Positions 9,501 through 18,483 of a DNA stretch of 64,000 bases are shown piece after piece. The notes under the pieces are model-generated. The model was not told the DNA's origin and did not search any database. It saw only the letters and a program-made list of their open reading frames with translations. A program made the position numbers and the translations under genes. The DNA comes from Pseudomonas serbica (lineage in GTDB: Bacteria; Pseudomonadota; Gammaproteobacteria; Pseudomonadales; Pseudomonadaceae). The stretch covers positions 124,001 to 188,000 of the forward strand of contig NZ_JAQIYM010000005.1 in NCBI RefSeq assembly GCF_028823535.1. Direction: 5' to 3'. Within the stretch, counting starts at the first letter, position 1, and each line of letters starts with the position of its first letter.

Positions 9501-12500
9501 TGGACATGGCCGGGCTCAATTCCAGCGCCTCGCCGACGTTCAGGCCGTGACGGCGCAGCTCCTGTTGCCAGAAGCCCGGGCGCTGCTGCACCGACAGGCT
9601 GTCCTGGCCCTGCCCGGCGAGCCACCACGAAGGTTGCGCGCCGAACACGAAATCTGCCCAGCGGGCCGGGTGCTGCGCCACCAGCATCAGCTGGCCACCT
9701 GCCGACAAGCGCGCCGCACCATGACTCACGCCTGCGCTGATGGCTTGCAGCGGCGCCAGGTCGCTGGCGACCAGCACCAGGTCAAACCCCTGGGCGGGTA
9801 CGACCGGCAGTTGGGCGGCGTCGCTCAGGTTGAGCAGCTGCAGGTCCGGGAAGTCGGCTTGCAGCAAGCTGGCCGGGTCGAGGTCGTCGGCGCTGTACTG
9901 GTAGTCGATTCGGTCGAAGTCCAGCTGCGCACAGAGTTGCGCGGCGAACGGCGATCCACCGAAGCCAAGCTCGAGGATGCGCAGGCGCTGACCGGCCGGC
10001 AGCACGGCCAGGCGTTGGTCGATGTGGCGTTTGATCGCGTCCAGCAAGGCGTGGTAACCACTGGCACCCAGCACTTGGCGGGCCAGTTGCGCCGGCGAGG
10101 TTTCCCGCGGCAACAGCGCGTCGATCTGCGTCGCGCCGCTGAGCAGGTCCAGCAGGTGGATGCCGATACGGCCCACTGAGTGAATGATCTGGAAGTGCTC
10201 GGGATAACTGCGGAACAGTTCCTGCCAGATGTCCTGGGCACTCGGTTGCTCGCCCTGATCGGCCAACTGCCAGCCATCGCCGCTGGCGATCAGGCTGCCG
10301 TCGTCCAGCGCTTGCTGCAGCAGATGATCGAGGTAGCCGCAGAAGCCTTGCGCGGCGGCCTGCCAGGTCGCCCGTTGCGCTGCGCTGAGCTGGCCGCCAA
10401 GGGACTCGATGGCTTCCAGCACGAAGCTGGCGCACAGGCTGTCCAACAGCGGATCGACTTCCTGGCTGTAACGCACCAGGGTCGGTTCATCGATCACCGA
10501 CGCCAGGCTTTGTGCCAGTGCATCGCGCAATGGCGAGGCCGGTTGCGGCAACGCACGGGCGGCCAGCGGCCAGGGTTTGGCAATGCCGGCGAAGTCCACC
10601 AGTTTCAGGTCGCCGCTGCGGTCCTTGTGCAACTTGACGGCACGGAAGCGTGCGTCCTTGATGCACACCACGGCGCGCCCCTCGGCGTCGTACAGGGTGA
10701 AGTCGGCCAGCAGCGAGTGTTCCGAACGACGCACCAGGCGCACCTTGGCCAGGCACGGCGGCAGGCTGCCTGCGGCGAAGTTGATGCGCCCCAGTTTTAC
10801 CGGGATGAACGCCAGCCCGTTGCGCGCCTTCGGGTCGCGGCTGAGCAATTGGGTGATCAGCTGGAACGCGCTGTCCAGCAGCGCCGGATGCAAGTGCAGG
10901 GCCGCCAGTTCGCAAGCGATGACACTCGGCACGCTGAGCTGCGCCAGTACCTGGTCACCGTCGATCCAGCCGGCTTCGATGGCCTGGTAGGCCGGGCCGT
11001 AATTCAGGCCGACCGCCGAGGTCAGCTGCAAATGTTCGGCACGGCTGAAATCCGCGACGCGGGTTGGCAACGAGGGTGCCGGTTCGTTGAGCAGCACACC
11101 ACGGGCCTCGCCCGGCAGGCGGGCAACCACGTGGCGGGCCCAGGGTTCTTCCTGGGAAGTGCTGCGCGAAACGATCGACACCGTGCCGTCACTGCTGTCG
11201 ATCTGCACGCGCACGCGCTTGCTCGACTCGGCATGCAGCACCAGCGGGCTGTGAATTTCCAGCTCTTCAATGTCGACGAATTCACCCGGTTGGTGGCACT
11301 GCGCTGCCGCCAGCACCAGCTCGGTGAAACCGGCGCCGGGGAACAGCACGGCGTCGCCGACCTTGTGGTCCTCCAGGGACGGGAACAATTGCGTGTCCAG
11401 GCGACTGTCCCAGGTCAGTTCGTGGCCGGGTACCGCATGGCCCAGCAACGGATGCACCCGGTCGAGGTACAGCGTGCGCGCCGACTCGGGCGTATCGGCG
11501 TGCCAGTGCCGCTCGCGCTGCCAGGCATAGTTGGGCAGGCGCACGAAGCGGCCGGTGCTCGGGAACAGGCACGCCAGGTCGGTCTCGGCGCCACTGATCA
11601 GCACCTTGGCCACCGCGCGGGTGACCATGGGCGGCGCGTCGTCATGACGCTTGAGCGTGCCAATCACCACGCCCTGTTGCTCGCGTGCCGCCAGGGCATC
11701 GCTGACATAGCTGCGCAGGATCGGGTGCGGGCCGACTTCGACGAAGACGTTGTAGCCCTGCTCGCACAGGGTCTCGCTGGCGGACTGGAACAACACCGGG
11801 AAACGGATGTTCTGCCACCAGTACTCGGCGTCCAGGCGCTCGCCATCGAGCAGGCCACCGGTAACCGTGGAATACATCGGGATCTGGCTGGCGCGCGGCG
11901 CGATCTCGCGCAATGCCTCGACCACCTGCTCGGCGATCACGTTCATCGCCGGCGAGTGGAAGGCGTAGTCCAGGCCAAGGCGGCGCACGAATACCTGGCG
12001 TTCGGTCAGCGCCTGCTCAAGACGCTCAAGACCGGCCACGGAACCGGCCACGGTGGCGCCCTTGGAGCTGTTCTCGCCGGCGACGACCACGTCGTCCAAG
12101 CCCAGCTCAAGCAACAGGTTCGCGGTGTCACTGCCCGACAGGCCCACGGCGGACATCTGCCCGGAGCCGGCGGTCAGCCCCTGCAGGCGGCTGCGGTGGT
12201 AGATCACGCGGGTCGCGTCGGCCAGGCTCAGGGCGCCACAGGCCCAGGCGGCCGCCACTTCGCCAACGCTATGGCCCATCACCACCTGCGGTACCACGCC
12301 CTGGCTGGCCAGCATGCGAGTAACGCCCACTTGTAGTGCGAACAGTGCCGGCTGGGCCAGCTCAGTCAGGTGATAACGCTCCTGGCCGTATTCGCCCGCC
12401 AGTTCGGCGATCAGCGAATAGCCGGCCAGTGGCTGGAACTGCGCGTCGACTTCGCTCACCGCGGCATGGAACACCGCATCGGCGAGCAGCGCCTTGCCCA

Positions 12501-14130
12501 TGCCCTGCCACTGCGAGCCATTGCCGGAGTAGACGAACACCGGGCCTTTGGCCTGATCCAGCGCGCGACCGCTTTCGACCACCGCGCTCAAGGCCGGTAC
12601 GGCCGGGTCCAGGGCGAAATCCAGCAACGCCTGGGCGCTTTGCTGTTGGTCGGAGCCGAACACCACTACGCGCTGCGGATGCAGGTCGCGACGCATCATC
12701 GCCTGGTAGGCCACGTCATACAGACTGGCTGCCGGGTGATCGCCCAGGTGCTGGGCAATGCTTTCGGCCATGGCCGCCAACCCGGCGCTGTCCTTGGCCG
12801 AGACCATCAACGGCACCGCGCCCGCCTGGGTAACCGGCGGCACAACGCCCGGCGTGTGGCTTTGCAGGATGACGTGGGCGTTGGCGCCGCCGAAACCGAA
12901 CGAGTTGACCCCCACCACCAGCGTGCCGTCCGGCTTGAGGGCATGGTTGCGGGTGGCGACGTTGAGGTTGAGCTCGTCGAACGGAATACGCGGGTTGAGG
13001 TTCTTGATGCCGATGGTGGCCGGCACCTGGCGCTCGGTGACGCAGTACAGCGCCTTCATCAAGCCGGCCACGCCGGACGCGGCCTCCAGGTGACCGATGT
13101 TGCTCTTGACCGAGCCGATCAACAACGGCTTGTCCGCGCCGCGCACCTGGCCCAGGGCCAGGCCGATGGCCCGGCTTTCGATGGGGTCGCCCACCGGCGT
13201 ACCGGTACCGTGGGCTTCCAGGTAGTCGATGTCGGCTGGCGAGATCCCGGCGCTGGCGTAGGCCTGGGTCATCAACGCTGCCTGCGCATCGGCGCTGGGT
13301 ACGGTCAGCCCGGATTTGCGCCCATCGGTATTGACCGCACTGCCGGCGACGACGGCGAGGATCTGGTTGCCATCGGCCACCGCCTTGTCGTAATCCTTGA
13401 GGTAGAACAGCCCTGCCCCTTCGGAACGCACATAACCGTCGCCGGCTTCGTCGAAGACGTTGCAGCGCCCTTTGCGCGACAGCATCGAGGCCTTGGAGAA
13501 GATCAGGAAGCCGAATGGGTGCAAGTGCAGGCTGATACCGCCGGCCAGTGCCTGGTCGATATCGCCGCTTTGAATGGCCTGGCAGGCCTGGTGGAATGCG
13601 ACCAGCGACGAGGAACAGGCGGTGTCGACCGCCATGCTCGGGCCGTGCAGGTCATAGAAATACGACAGGCGATTGGCCGCGATGCTGAAGGTGTTGCCCG
13701 TGGCCGTCGAGGCATCCACCAGCGACAGGTCATGGGACAGGCGATAGGCGTAGTCGGTGCTGGCAATGCCCAGGTACACACCGCAATTGCTGCCGCGCAC
13801 GCTCGACGGTTTTACCCCGGCGTTCTCGAACACTTCCCAGCCCAGCTCCAGTAACAGGCGCTGTTGGGGGTCCATGATCGCCGCTTCGCGGGGAGAAATG
13901 CTGAAGAAGCCGGCATCGAAGGTGGAAATGTCGCCCAGCGTGCCAGCCGCCAGGGTGTAGGCGGTGCCAGGGTTGGCCTTGTCCGGGTGGAAAAACGCAT
14001 CGCGGGACCAGCGGGACGGGTCGACTTGCGTGATGAAGTCGTGCCCTTCCAGCAGATTCTGCCAAAAAGTTGCGGAAGTGGAGCCGGGAAAACGAAACGA
14101 AGCCCCAATTATTGCAACTTTTTTACGCAT
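6574..14130 (-). CDS. type I reducing polyketide synthase (KS-AT-DH-MT-ER-KR-ACP)
   Basis: A 2518-residue single-module iterative-type PKS. In order: KS (about 5-430, Cys about 172 in DTACSSSL, EAHGTGTPVGDP, KSNIGHLEAASG); AT (about 535-830, GHSVGEV Ser near 620, YAFHSP); DH (about 890-1180, DHKVGDAVLFPG near 920 and HPALLDSAF near 1085); a methyltransferase-like region (ILELGFGG near 1387, uncertain activity); ER (about 1770-2090, HGAAGGVGIAA near 1911); KR (about 2115-2290, VTGGLSGFG and YVAAN); and ACP (LGLDSLMS, Ser near 2427). There is no thioesterase. The full reducing loop implies a saturated chain. The start is ATG 14130 because AAGGTGGAG lies 6 bases upstream; GTG 14142 falls inside that site. 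RkpA of Sinorhizobium K-antigen is the closest functional parallel I recognise. Confidence 0.93.
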   Translation of the reverse strand: MRKKVAIIGASFRFPGSTSATFWQNLLEGHDFITQVDPSRWSRDAFFHPDKANPGTAYTLAAGTLGDISTFDAGFFSISPREAAIMDPQQRLLLELGWEVFENAGVKPSSVRGSNCGVYLGIASTDYAYRLSHDLSLVDASTATGNTFSIAANRLSYFYDLHGPSMAVDTACSSSLVAFHQACQAIQSGDIDQALAGGISLHLHPFGFLIFSKASMLSRKGRCNVFDEAGDGYVRSEGAGLFYLKDYDKAVADGNQILAVVAGSAVNTDGRKSGLTVPSADAQAALMTQAYASAGISPADIDYLEAHGTGTPVGDPIESRAIGLALGQVRGADKPLLIGSVKSNIGHLEAASGVAGLMKALYCVTERQVPATIGIKNLNPRIPFDELNLNVATRNHALKPDGTLVVGVNSFGFGGANAHVILQSHTPGVVPPVTQAGAVPLMVSAKDSAGLAAMAESIAQHLGDHPAASLYDVAYQAMMRRDLHPQRVVVFGSDQQQSAQALLDFALDPAVPALSAVVESGRALDQAKGPVFVYSGNGSQWQGMGKALLADAVFHAAVSEVDAQFQPLAGYSLIAELAGEYGQERYHLTELAQPALFALQVGVTRMLASQGVVPQVVMGHSVGEVAAAWACGALSLADATRVIYHRSRLQGLTAGSGQMSAVGLSGSDTANLLLELGLDDVVVAGENSSKGATVAGSVAGLERLEQALTERQVFVRRLGLDYAFHSPAMNVIAEQVVEALREIAPRASQIPMYSTVTGGLLDGERLDAEYWWQNIRFPVLFQSASETLCEQGYNVFVEVGPHPILRSYVSDALAAREQQGVVIGTLKRHDDAPPMVTRAVAKVLISGAETDLACLFPSTGRFVRLPNYAWQRERHWHADTPESARTLYLDRVHPLLGHAVPGHELTWDSRLDTQLFPSLEDHKVGDAVLFPGAGFTELVLAAAQCHQPGEFVDIEELEIHSPLVLHAESSKRVRVQIDSSDGTVSIVSRSTSQEEPWARHVVARLPGEARGVLLNEPAPSLPTRVADFSRAEHLQLTSAVGLNYGPAYQAIEAGWIDGDQVLAQLSVPSVIACELAALHLHPALLDSAFQLITQLLSRDPKARNGLAFIPVKLGRINFAAGSLPPCLAKVRLVRRSEHSLLADFTLYDAEGRAVVCIKDARFRAVKLHKDRSGDLKLVDFAGIAKPWPLAARALPQPASPLRDALAQSLASVIDEPTLVRYSQEVDPLLDSLCASFVLEAIESLGGQLSAAQRATWQAAAQGFCGYLDHLLQQALDDGSLIASGDGWQLADQGEQPSAQDIWQELFRSYPEHFQIIHSVGRIGIHLLDLLSGATQIDALLPRETSPAQLARQVLGASGYHALLDAIKRHIDQRLAVLPAGQRLRILELGFGGSPFAAQLCAQLDFDRIDYQYSADDLDPASLLQADFPDLQLLNLSDAAQLPVVPAQGFDLVLVASDLAPLQAISAGVSHGAARLSAGGQLMLVAQHPARWADFVFGAQPSWWLAGQGQDSLSVQQRPGFWQQELRRHGLNVGEALELSPAMSSGSYVLVGAAEQAAAFESQPLPAQRWLLVADEQGAEQAFAEQLAAALREQGQSVDWLAPAPAQDLAAQLRATPAPQHLLLLSGLFGSEGLDDQARRCMLAAALTQACEQAGISPDCWLLTRGAAVHLLPAAAQVAGSLASVADAALWGFGRTLANEAVGCRVRLLDLAEGAGVEALLPALLNADDETELAISAEGDRYVARLRVRPDHQEAGAEQQLATQVSLGFELPGQLRNLRWEAHEPLLPAGDELDIEVQATGLNFRDVMYALGLLSDEAIENGFSGPTLGFEFAGVVRGKGAQVQGDFQPGDRVVGFGPSSFANRLITNANAVARIPEGMSFEAAATIPSTFFTVYYALHHLARLEPGEKILIHGAAGGVGIAAIQIAKWSGAEIYATAGSDEKRDFLRLLGVEHVFDSRSLAFADEILAITDGRGVDVVLNSLAGEAINRNLQVLKPFGRFLELGKRDFYQNTKIGLRPFRNNISYFGIDADQLMSERPDLTRRLFGDMMQLFRDGILSPLPYREFDANDVVESFRYMQQARQIGKIVVTYRTPIQQVFRAPLAQAQALQLAADGTYLVTGGLSGFGLRTAQWLVDKGARHLALLGRRGAATEEAQPALAAWREQGIEVQALACDITDSAQLRSVLASIEASTAPLRGVVHAATVFEDGLIRNLTQAQLQRVLEPKAKGAQYLHELTAHLALDFFVLFSSATTLFGNPGQANYVAANHWLEALARHRLLQGLPATAVLWGAIDDAGFLARNQDVKDALQSRMGGAALQSQAALDTLERLLLQQRSGLGVLELDWKALSRFLPAAGSPKFSELARLHSGEQEEESNVDDIQRLLLEMNDQELTELFAEMLKQEISEILRMPTSKLDSSRPLQELGLDSLMSVELVVAVEERFGIRLPVMELSETSSIAKLTVRILELLRGSQDAEAAPIAEDNLQALTLARHGADLSEAELAQVREGARDPDSQLSRLIN

Positions 14131-14513
14131 GACTTTCTCCACCTTTTTATATTCTCAACGGTACCGCCATCGCTTCGTGCGATGGGTGCATCGAACACCC
14201 TCATGGGTCCGACATAACCTTGAGAAACTTGCTGAATTCCGTTGGGTAGTGACTCTGTATTTATTATTAGGAGTACTTTTTGCCCGGCATCGACTCCAGT
14301 GCCACTCAAGGGTGAGCTACTAAAACGCCACTGCCGGGGGCGCAAAATCATACGCTGAGCGCCCTTGCAGGGAAACCCTTACAAACCGTTACAGTACGAC
14401 CCGTCGTCGCCTATTCGCCTTGATCGACGCCGGGCGCCCGGTAAAAAAAAATAAATTCAATAAAGCCGCTGCACGGCCGACAACCCGTCAAAGCCTTGCG
14501 GATTAAACAAGCC
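14131..14513. other. divergent intergenic region between PKS and aer
   Basis: 383 bp that must hold the promoters of the leftward PKS operon and the rightward aer gene. It is AT-rich around 14250-14280 (TATTTATTATTAGGAG) and has a half Anr-like motif (TTGATCGAC, 14419-14427) with no good second half. I could not place either promoter with confidence. The PKS Shine-Dalgarno is at its left edge. Confidence 0.5.
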
Positions 14514-16079
14514 ATGCGTAATAACCAGCCCATTACACAACGCGAACGGACCTTTCCGGCTCAGCAACGGTTGATTTCCACCACGGATGCCAAGGGCATG
14601 ATCACCTACTGCAACGACGATTTCGTCGAGATCAGCGGGTTTTCTCGTGAGGAACTGATCCGCGCGCCGCATAACCTGGTGCGTCACCCCGACGTACCCG
14701 CTGCGGTCTTCGCGCACATGTGGGGCACACTCAAACAAGGCTTGCCATGGATGGGCATTGTCAAGAATCGCTGCAAGAGCGGTGACCACTACTGGGTGAA
14801 CGCCTATGTGACACCGATCTTCGAAGGCAACCAGGTGATCGGTTACGAGTCGGTGCGGGTCAAGCCCACCGCCGAACAGATTCGCCGCGCCGAAGCGCTC
14901 TACCAACGCATCAACCAGGGCAAGCCAGCCATCCCTGCTACCGATAAATGGTTGCCGGTGCTGCAGGACTGGCTGCCTTTCATCCTGGTCAGCCAGTTGA
15001 GTTTCATGATCGGTGCGACACTGACCTCCCAGTGGGGCTTCGCCCTGGCGGCCGGTCTTTCGGTGCCACTGGGCCTGCTGGGCCTGAGCTGGCAGCAACG
15101 CGGCATCAAGCGTTTGCTGCGCCTGGCCGAGCAGACCACGTCCGACCCGCTGATCGCGCAGATGTACACCGACAGCCGCGGTGCCCAGGCACGCCTGGAA
15201 ATGTCGATCCTCAGCCAGGAGGCACGCCTGAAAACCTGTCTGACCCGCCTGCAGGACACCGCCGAGCACCTGACCGACCAGGCGAAGCAGTCCGACGCCC
15301 TGGCGCACGACAGCTCCAGCGGCCTGGAACGCCAGCGCGTTGAAACCGAGCAGGTCGCCACCGCCGTCAACCAGATGGCGGCCACCACCCAGGAAGTCGC
15401 CAGCCATGTGCAGCGCACTGCCGACGCCACCCAGCAAGCCAATCGCCTGACCGGTCGCGGTCGCGACATCGCCGGGGAAACCCGCGAAGCCATCCAGCGC
15501 CTGTCGGTGGTGGTGGGGGAAACCGGGGTGACCGTGACCCAACTGGCCAAGGACAGCAACGAAATCGGCGGCGTGGTCGACGTGATCAAGGGCATTGCCG
15601 ACCAGACCAACCTGCTGGCACTGAACGCGGCCATTGAAGCGGCGCGTGCCGGCGAGATGGGTCGTGGTTTTGCGGTGGTGGCTGACGAAGTTCGCCAACT
15701 GGCCCAACGCACCAGCGAATCCACCGGGCAGATCCATGCCCTGATCGCCAAGCTGCAGCAAACCGCGAACACCGCGGTGCAGACCATGGAAGCCGGACAT
15801 CGCCAGGCCGAAGAAGGCGTGGCGCGGGTGCTGGAAGCGGATCAGGCGCTGGTCGGCATCAGCGAGGCGGTGGCCAACATCACCGACATGACCACCCAGA
15901 TCGCTGCCGCGACCGAAGAGCAAAGCGCCGTGGCCGAAGAAATCAGCCGCAACATCAGCAACATTTCGGCACTGGCGGACCAGACCTCGGAACAGGCGCA
16001 GAACTCGGCGCTGTTGAGTGAAGAGCTGACCAAGACGGCGAATACGCAGTACTCGTTGGTGGAGCGGTTTAATCGCTGA
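14514..16079 (+). CDS. aer: Aer-type PAS-containing methyl-accepting energy taxis receptor
   Basis: 521 residues, the length of P. aeruginosa Aer. It opens with a PAS domain of the Aer kind ([27 protein letters not shown], residues about 30-120), which in Aer binds FAD and senses redox state. A hydrophobic segment (about 155-200) anchors it to the membrane without a periplasmic domain. A long MCP signalling coiled coil follows, with the hairpin tip [34 protein letters not shown] sequence around residue 375. The start is ATG 14514; an upstream TTG (14496) is less likely. It lies next to the cbb3 genes, as in PAO1, which fits a role in moving toward favourable oxygen levels. Confidence 0.93.
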   Translation: MRNNQPITQRERTFPAQQRLISTTDAKGMITYCNDDFVEISGFSREELIRAPHNLVRHPDVPAAVFAHMWGTLKQGLPWMGIVKNRCKSGDHYWVNAYVTPIFEGNQVIGYESVRVKPTAEQIRRAEALYQRINQGKPAIPATDKWLPVLQDWLPFILVSQLSFMIGATLTSQWGFALAAGLSVPLGLLGLSWQQRGIKRLLRLAEQTTSDPLIAQMYTDSRGAQARLEMSILSQEARLKTCLTRLQDTAEHLTDQAKQSDALAHDSSSGLERQRVETEQVATAVNQMAATTQEVASHVQRTADATQQANRLTGRGRDIAGETREAIQRLSVVVGETGVTVTQLAKDSNEIGGVVDVIKGIADQTNLLALNAAIEAARAGEMGRGFAVVADEVRQLAQRTSESTGQIHALIAKLQQTANTAVQTMEAGHRQAEEGVARVLEADQALVGISEAVANITDMTTQIAAATEEQSAVAEEISRNISNISALADQTSEQAQNSALLSEELTKTANTQYSLVERFNR

Positions 16080-16107
16080 CCCGCCCCTTCGCCGACCTGC
16101 CCCCCCA

Positions 16108-16883
16108 GATCATTCCCACGCTCTGCGTGGGAATGCAGCCCGGGACGCTCTGCGTCCCCCGTCGCGCCGCAGTTTTGGGGGGGGCACGTCCATCCCCGCA
16201 TGGCTTGATCGCTCCCGCGCACAGCACAAGATTGCACCCCGTGACACCTGCGTTACCTCCAAAAGCGGAACGCGGAGCGTCCCCGGATGCATTCCCACGC
16301 AGAGCGTGGGAACGATCATCGTCCCCGCGTAGCCTGATCATTCCCATGCTCTTCGCGGGAACGATCATCGCCGACCTGCCCCCCCCCCCCCAGATCGTTC
16401 CCATGCTCCGCGTGGGAATGCAGCCCGGGACGCTCTGCGTCCCAGTCGCGCCGTAGTCTGGAGGGGGGGCACGTCCATCCCCGCATGGCTTGATCGCTCC
16501 CGCGCACAACACAAGATTGCACCCCGTGACACCTGCGTTACCTCCAAAAGCGGAACGCGGAGCGTCCCCGGATGCATTCCTTTGCTGCGCGTGGGAACGA
16601 TCATCGTCCCCGCGTAGCCTGATCATTCCCATGCTCTTCGCGGGAACGATCATCGCCGACCTGCCCCCCCCAAGATCGTTCCCACGCTCTGCGTGGGAAT
16701 GCAGCCCGGGACGCTCTGCGTCCCCCGTCGCGCCGCAGTTTTGAGGGGGGCACGTCCATCCCCGCATGGCTTGATCGCTCCCGCGCGCAGCACAAGATTG
16801 CACCCCGTGACACCTGCGTTACCTCCAAAAGCGGAACGCGGAGCGTCCCTGGATGCATTCCCACGCAGAGCGTGGGAACGATC
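16108..16883. repeat. array of three 210-bp inverted-end repeat units
   Basis: Three units of exactly 210 bp at 16108-16317, 16393-16602 and 16674-16883. Each begins GATC(A/G)TTCCCA(C/T)GCTC and ends in the inverted sequence ...GTGGGAACGATC. The first two units are each followed by a 31-bp hairpin of the same family (16336-16366, 16621-16651). C-tracts of differing length (up to 13 C at 16379-16391) separate units. The left ends share GGACGCTCTGCGTCCC with the RAYT element at 16902-17600. No gene is present here; apparent ORFs are translated repeats. Confidence 0.93.
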
Positions 16884-16901
16884 ATCGTCCCCGCGTAGCC
16901 T

Positions 16902-17600
16902 GATCATTCCCACGCTCTGCGTGGGAATGCAGCCCGGGACGCTCTGCGTCCCCCGTCGCGCCGCAGTTTGTGGGCGGCACGTCAATACCAGCGCTGAATC
17001 TCTATTAACCCGTCCATCCCCGCATAGTTCCTCGCACTGGAGTAACGCCAGTGCTCCGGCAAGTCCACATACCCTCGCTTCACCGGATTGTTGTGGATGT
17101 ACTCGAGTTTCTGGCGCATCACCGATTCGCTGTAAACCATTTCCGCGTGCGAGCCTTCCTGCCACAACTGATAAAGCCGATCCTGCTTGTGCGCCCGTTT
17201 GCTGAAGCTCAGTCGCTGCAGGGCTCTATGCGCACCTTTACGTTGCAGGTCGTTGATGATCTGTCTTGCGGTAAAGGATTTGAACTGGCTCAGGCACTTG
17301 CTCAGGTCAGGTGCCTGGGCAACGAAGTGCAGGTGGTTTTCGAGGATCACGTAACCGTACAGCTGCAGACTGTGGTGGGTTTGCTGGTAACGCCAGCAGT
17401 CCAACAGGTGGTCGACGATGAAGGGGCGGATGAACAGCGCAAGCCATTCCATGAGGGTACAGGTGAGGAAGTGGGGCTTGTCAGGCTCGGTGATGGAGTA
17501 ACGGCTTCGGCCCATGGATTCGTCCTTGAATCTTGCGGTGTGGCGGGATAGAACGCGGAGCTTCCCTCGATGCATTCCAATGCTCCGCCTGGGAACAATC
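16902..17600 (-). mobile_element. RAYT-carrying element with the same ends as the 210-bp repeats
   Basis: The left end (16902-16980) is nearly identical to the left end of the neighbouring 210-bp units up to the CGCCGCAGTTT sequence. The right end (about 17550-17600, AACGCGGAGCTTCCC through GGGAACAATC) matches their right end with several changes. Between them lies the RAYT gene (16982-17515). The 210-bp units also retain a piece, CGTCCATCCCCGCAT, matching codons near the RAYT 3' end. The simplest reading is a parent element with internally deleted, non-autonomous derivatives beside it; that direction is inference. Confidence 0.7.
16982..17515 (-). CDS. second REP-associated tyrosine transposase (RAYT)
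   Basis: A 177-residue Y1-transposase-like protein, of a different subgroup from the one at 4094. Seen: the histidine pair in LENHLHFVAQAP (about residues 60-71), LYQLWQEGSHAEMV, and the Tyr helix KLEYIHNNPVKRGYV (about 132-146), followed by WRYSSARNY. The start ATG 17515 has AAGGA 8 bases upstream. A longer frame beginning further upstream runs through repeat sequence and is not credible. It lies inside a pair of repeat ends related to the adjacent 210-bp array, so its substrates are probably those GTTCCCACGC-type palindromes and not the GCCGGC-type REPs near 4 kb. Confidence 0.9.
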   Translation of the reverse strand: MGRSRYSITEPDKPHFLTCTLMEWLALFIRPFIVDHLLDCWRYQQTHHSLQLYGYVILENHLHFVAQAPDLSKCLSQFKSFTARQIINDLQRKGAHRALQRLSFSKRAHKQDRLYQLWQEGSHAEMVYSESVMRQKLEYIHNNPVKRGYVDLPEHWRYSSARNYAGMDGLIEIQRWY

Positions 17601-17718
17601 AGGGTGCGTGGTAGCCAGGCAAAGGAGCAAGTGGCTGAGCGCGACAGCACAGGTAGGAAATGTCAGCAGGTGACCCTCAAAGGGAGGCAGCCAGGGACGC
17701 TCTGCGACACCGCAACTG

Positions 17719-18402
17719 TCACGTATGGCAAATGAAATCCGCAACACGCTTTGCAGCCAGCGCCAGATGCTGTTCATGGCTAAACCCCGAAGCTTTCAAC
17801 GGCTTCAAATCATGATCCCCCGCCACCAGCCAGAACACGTCGATACTCGGGGACAGCGAGTAACCCTCGACCGCCTCGCGATCGCCCAACGCATCCCGCT
17901 CGCCCTGCACTATCAGCGTGGGCGTCTTCAATCCAGCCAAATGCTCGACCCGAGGTTTTTCCGGCTTGCCCACCGCATAAAACGGATAACCCAGGCACAC
18001 CAACGCATCGGCGCCCAATTCATCGGCGAGCATACTGGCCGCCCGACCGCCCATGGACTTGCCGCCAATGGCCAGGGGCCCAGTGACATGGCGTCGCACC
18101 TGCGCGTACACCTCGCGCCAACACTCCAGCAGTTTGGGCATCGGATTGGGGGGGCGCTTGCCGCCATCGATGCGCCGCTGCGCCATGTAGGGAAACTCGA
18201 AGCGCAGCACGCTGACACCTTGCGCCACAAGGCGTGCGGTCATGTCGTTCATCCAGTTACTGTCCATCGGTGCACCGGCGCCATGCGCCAGGATCAGGGT
18301 CGCCGAGGCCTTGCCCGACGCCGCATCCCACTTCCATCCATGTTCGCGCACGCACTGCGCCCATTGATCCCCGTCAATACCGGCCTTGTGCTGTTTGTCC
18401 AT
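17719..18402 (-). CDS. alpha/beta hydrolase (TEX30/KANL3-like family)
   Basis: A 227-residue alpha/beta hydrolase with [13 protein letters not shown] near the N-terminus, a nucleophile elbow [11 protein letters not shown] (Ser about residue 114), an acid region [10 protein letters not shown], and the late His in [10 protein letters not shown]. These are the marks of the small dienelactone-hydrolase-like TEX30/KANL3 group, of unknown substrate. ATG 18402 has GAGG about 7 bases upstream. It is divergent from the first cco operon. An Anr-type box lies within its first codons, so its 5' end doubles as regulatory DNA for ccoN. Confidence 0.82.
   Translation of the reverse strand: MDKQHKAGIDGDQWAQCVREHGWKWDAASGKASATLILAHGAGAPMDSNWMNDMTARLVAQGVSVLRFEFPYMAQRRIDGGKRPPNPMPKLLECWREVYAQVRRHVTGPLAIGGKSMGGRAASMLADELGADALVCLGYPFYAVGKPEKPRVEHLAGLKTPTLIVQGERDALGDREAVEGYSLSPSIDVFWLVAGDHDLKPLKASGFSHEQHLALAAKRVADFICHT
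18364..18377 (+). promoter_or_regulatory. Anr/FNR box upstream of the first cco operon
   Basis: TTGAT-CCCC-GTCAA matches the TTGAT-N4-ATCAA consensus with one change. It lies 107 bp before ccoN (18484) and inside the 5' end of the divergent hydrolase gene. A possible -10 TATAAC at 18426-18431 would put the box near -67, a class I position. In P. aeruginosa the equivalent cco2 operon is Anr-activated. Confidence 0.7.
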
Positions 18403-18483
18403 GCTTGCCTCGCTTTTAGTCTGCCTATAACTCAGGCCGAAGGGTGCGCTTGCACACTTGGGCTGAACCGTGGATGGGGAACC

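Noticed and set aside
7711..12336. Long plus-strand frames of 718-822 codons antisense to the PKS
   Set aside because: Typical shadow frames of a high-GC gene; the minus strand carries a continuous set of PKS domains.
14400..14513. Anr box before aer (TTGATCGACG at 14419)
   Set aside because: Only the left half-site matches; the right half bears no resemblance to ATCAA.
16080..16980. Frames of 70-245 codons in the second repeat array
   Set aside because: They are translated copies of the 210-bp units and share identical peptide blocks.
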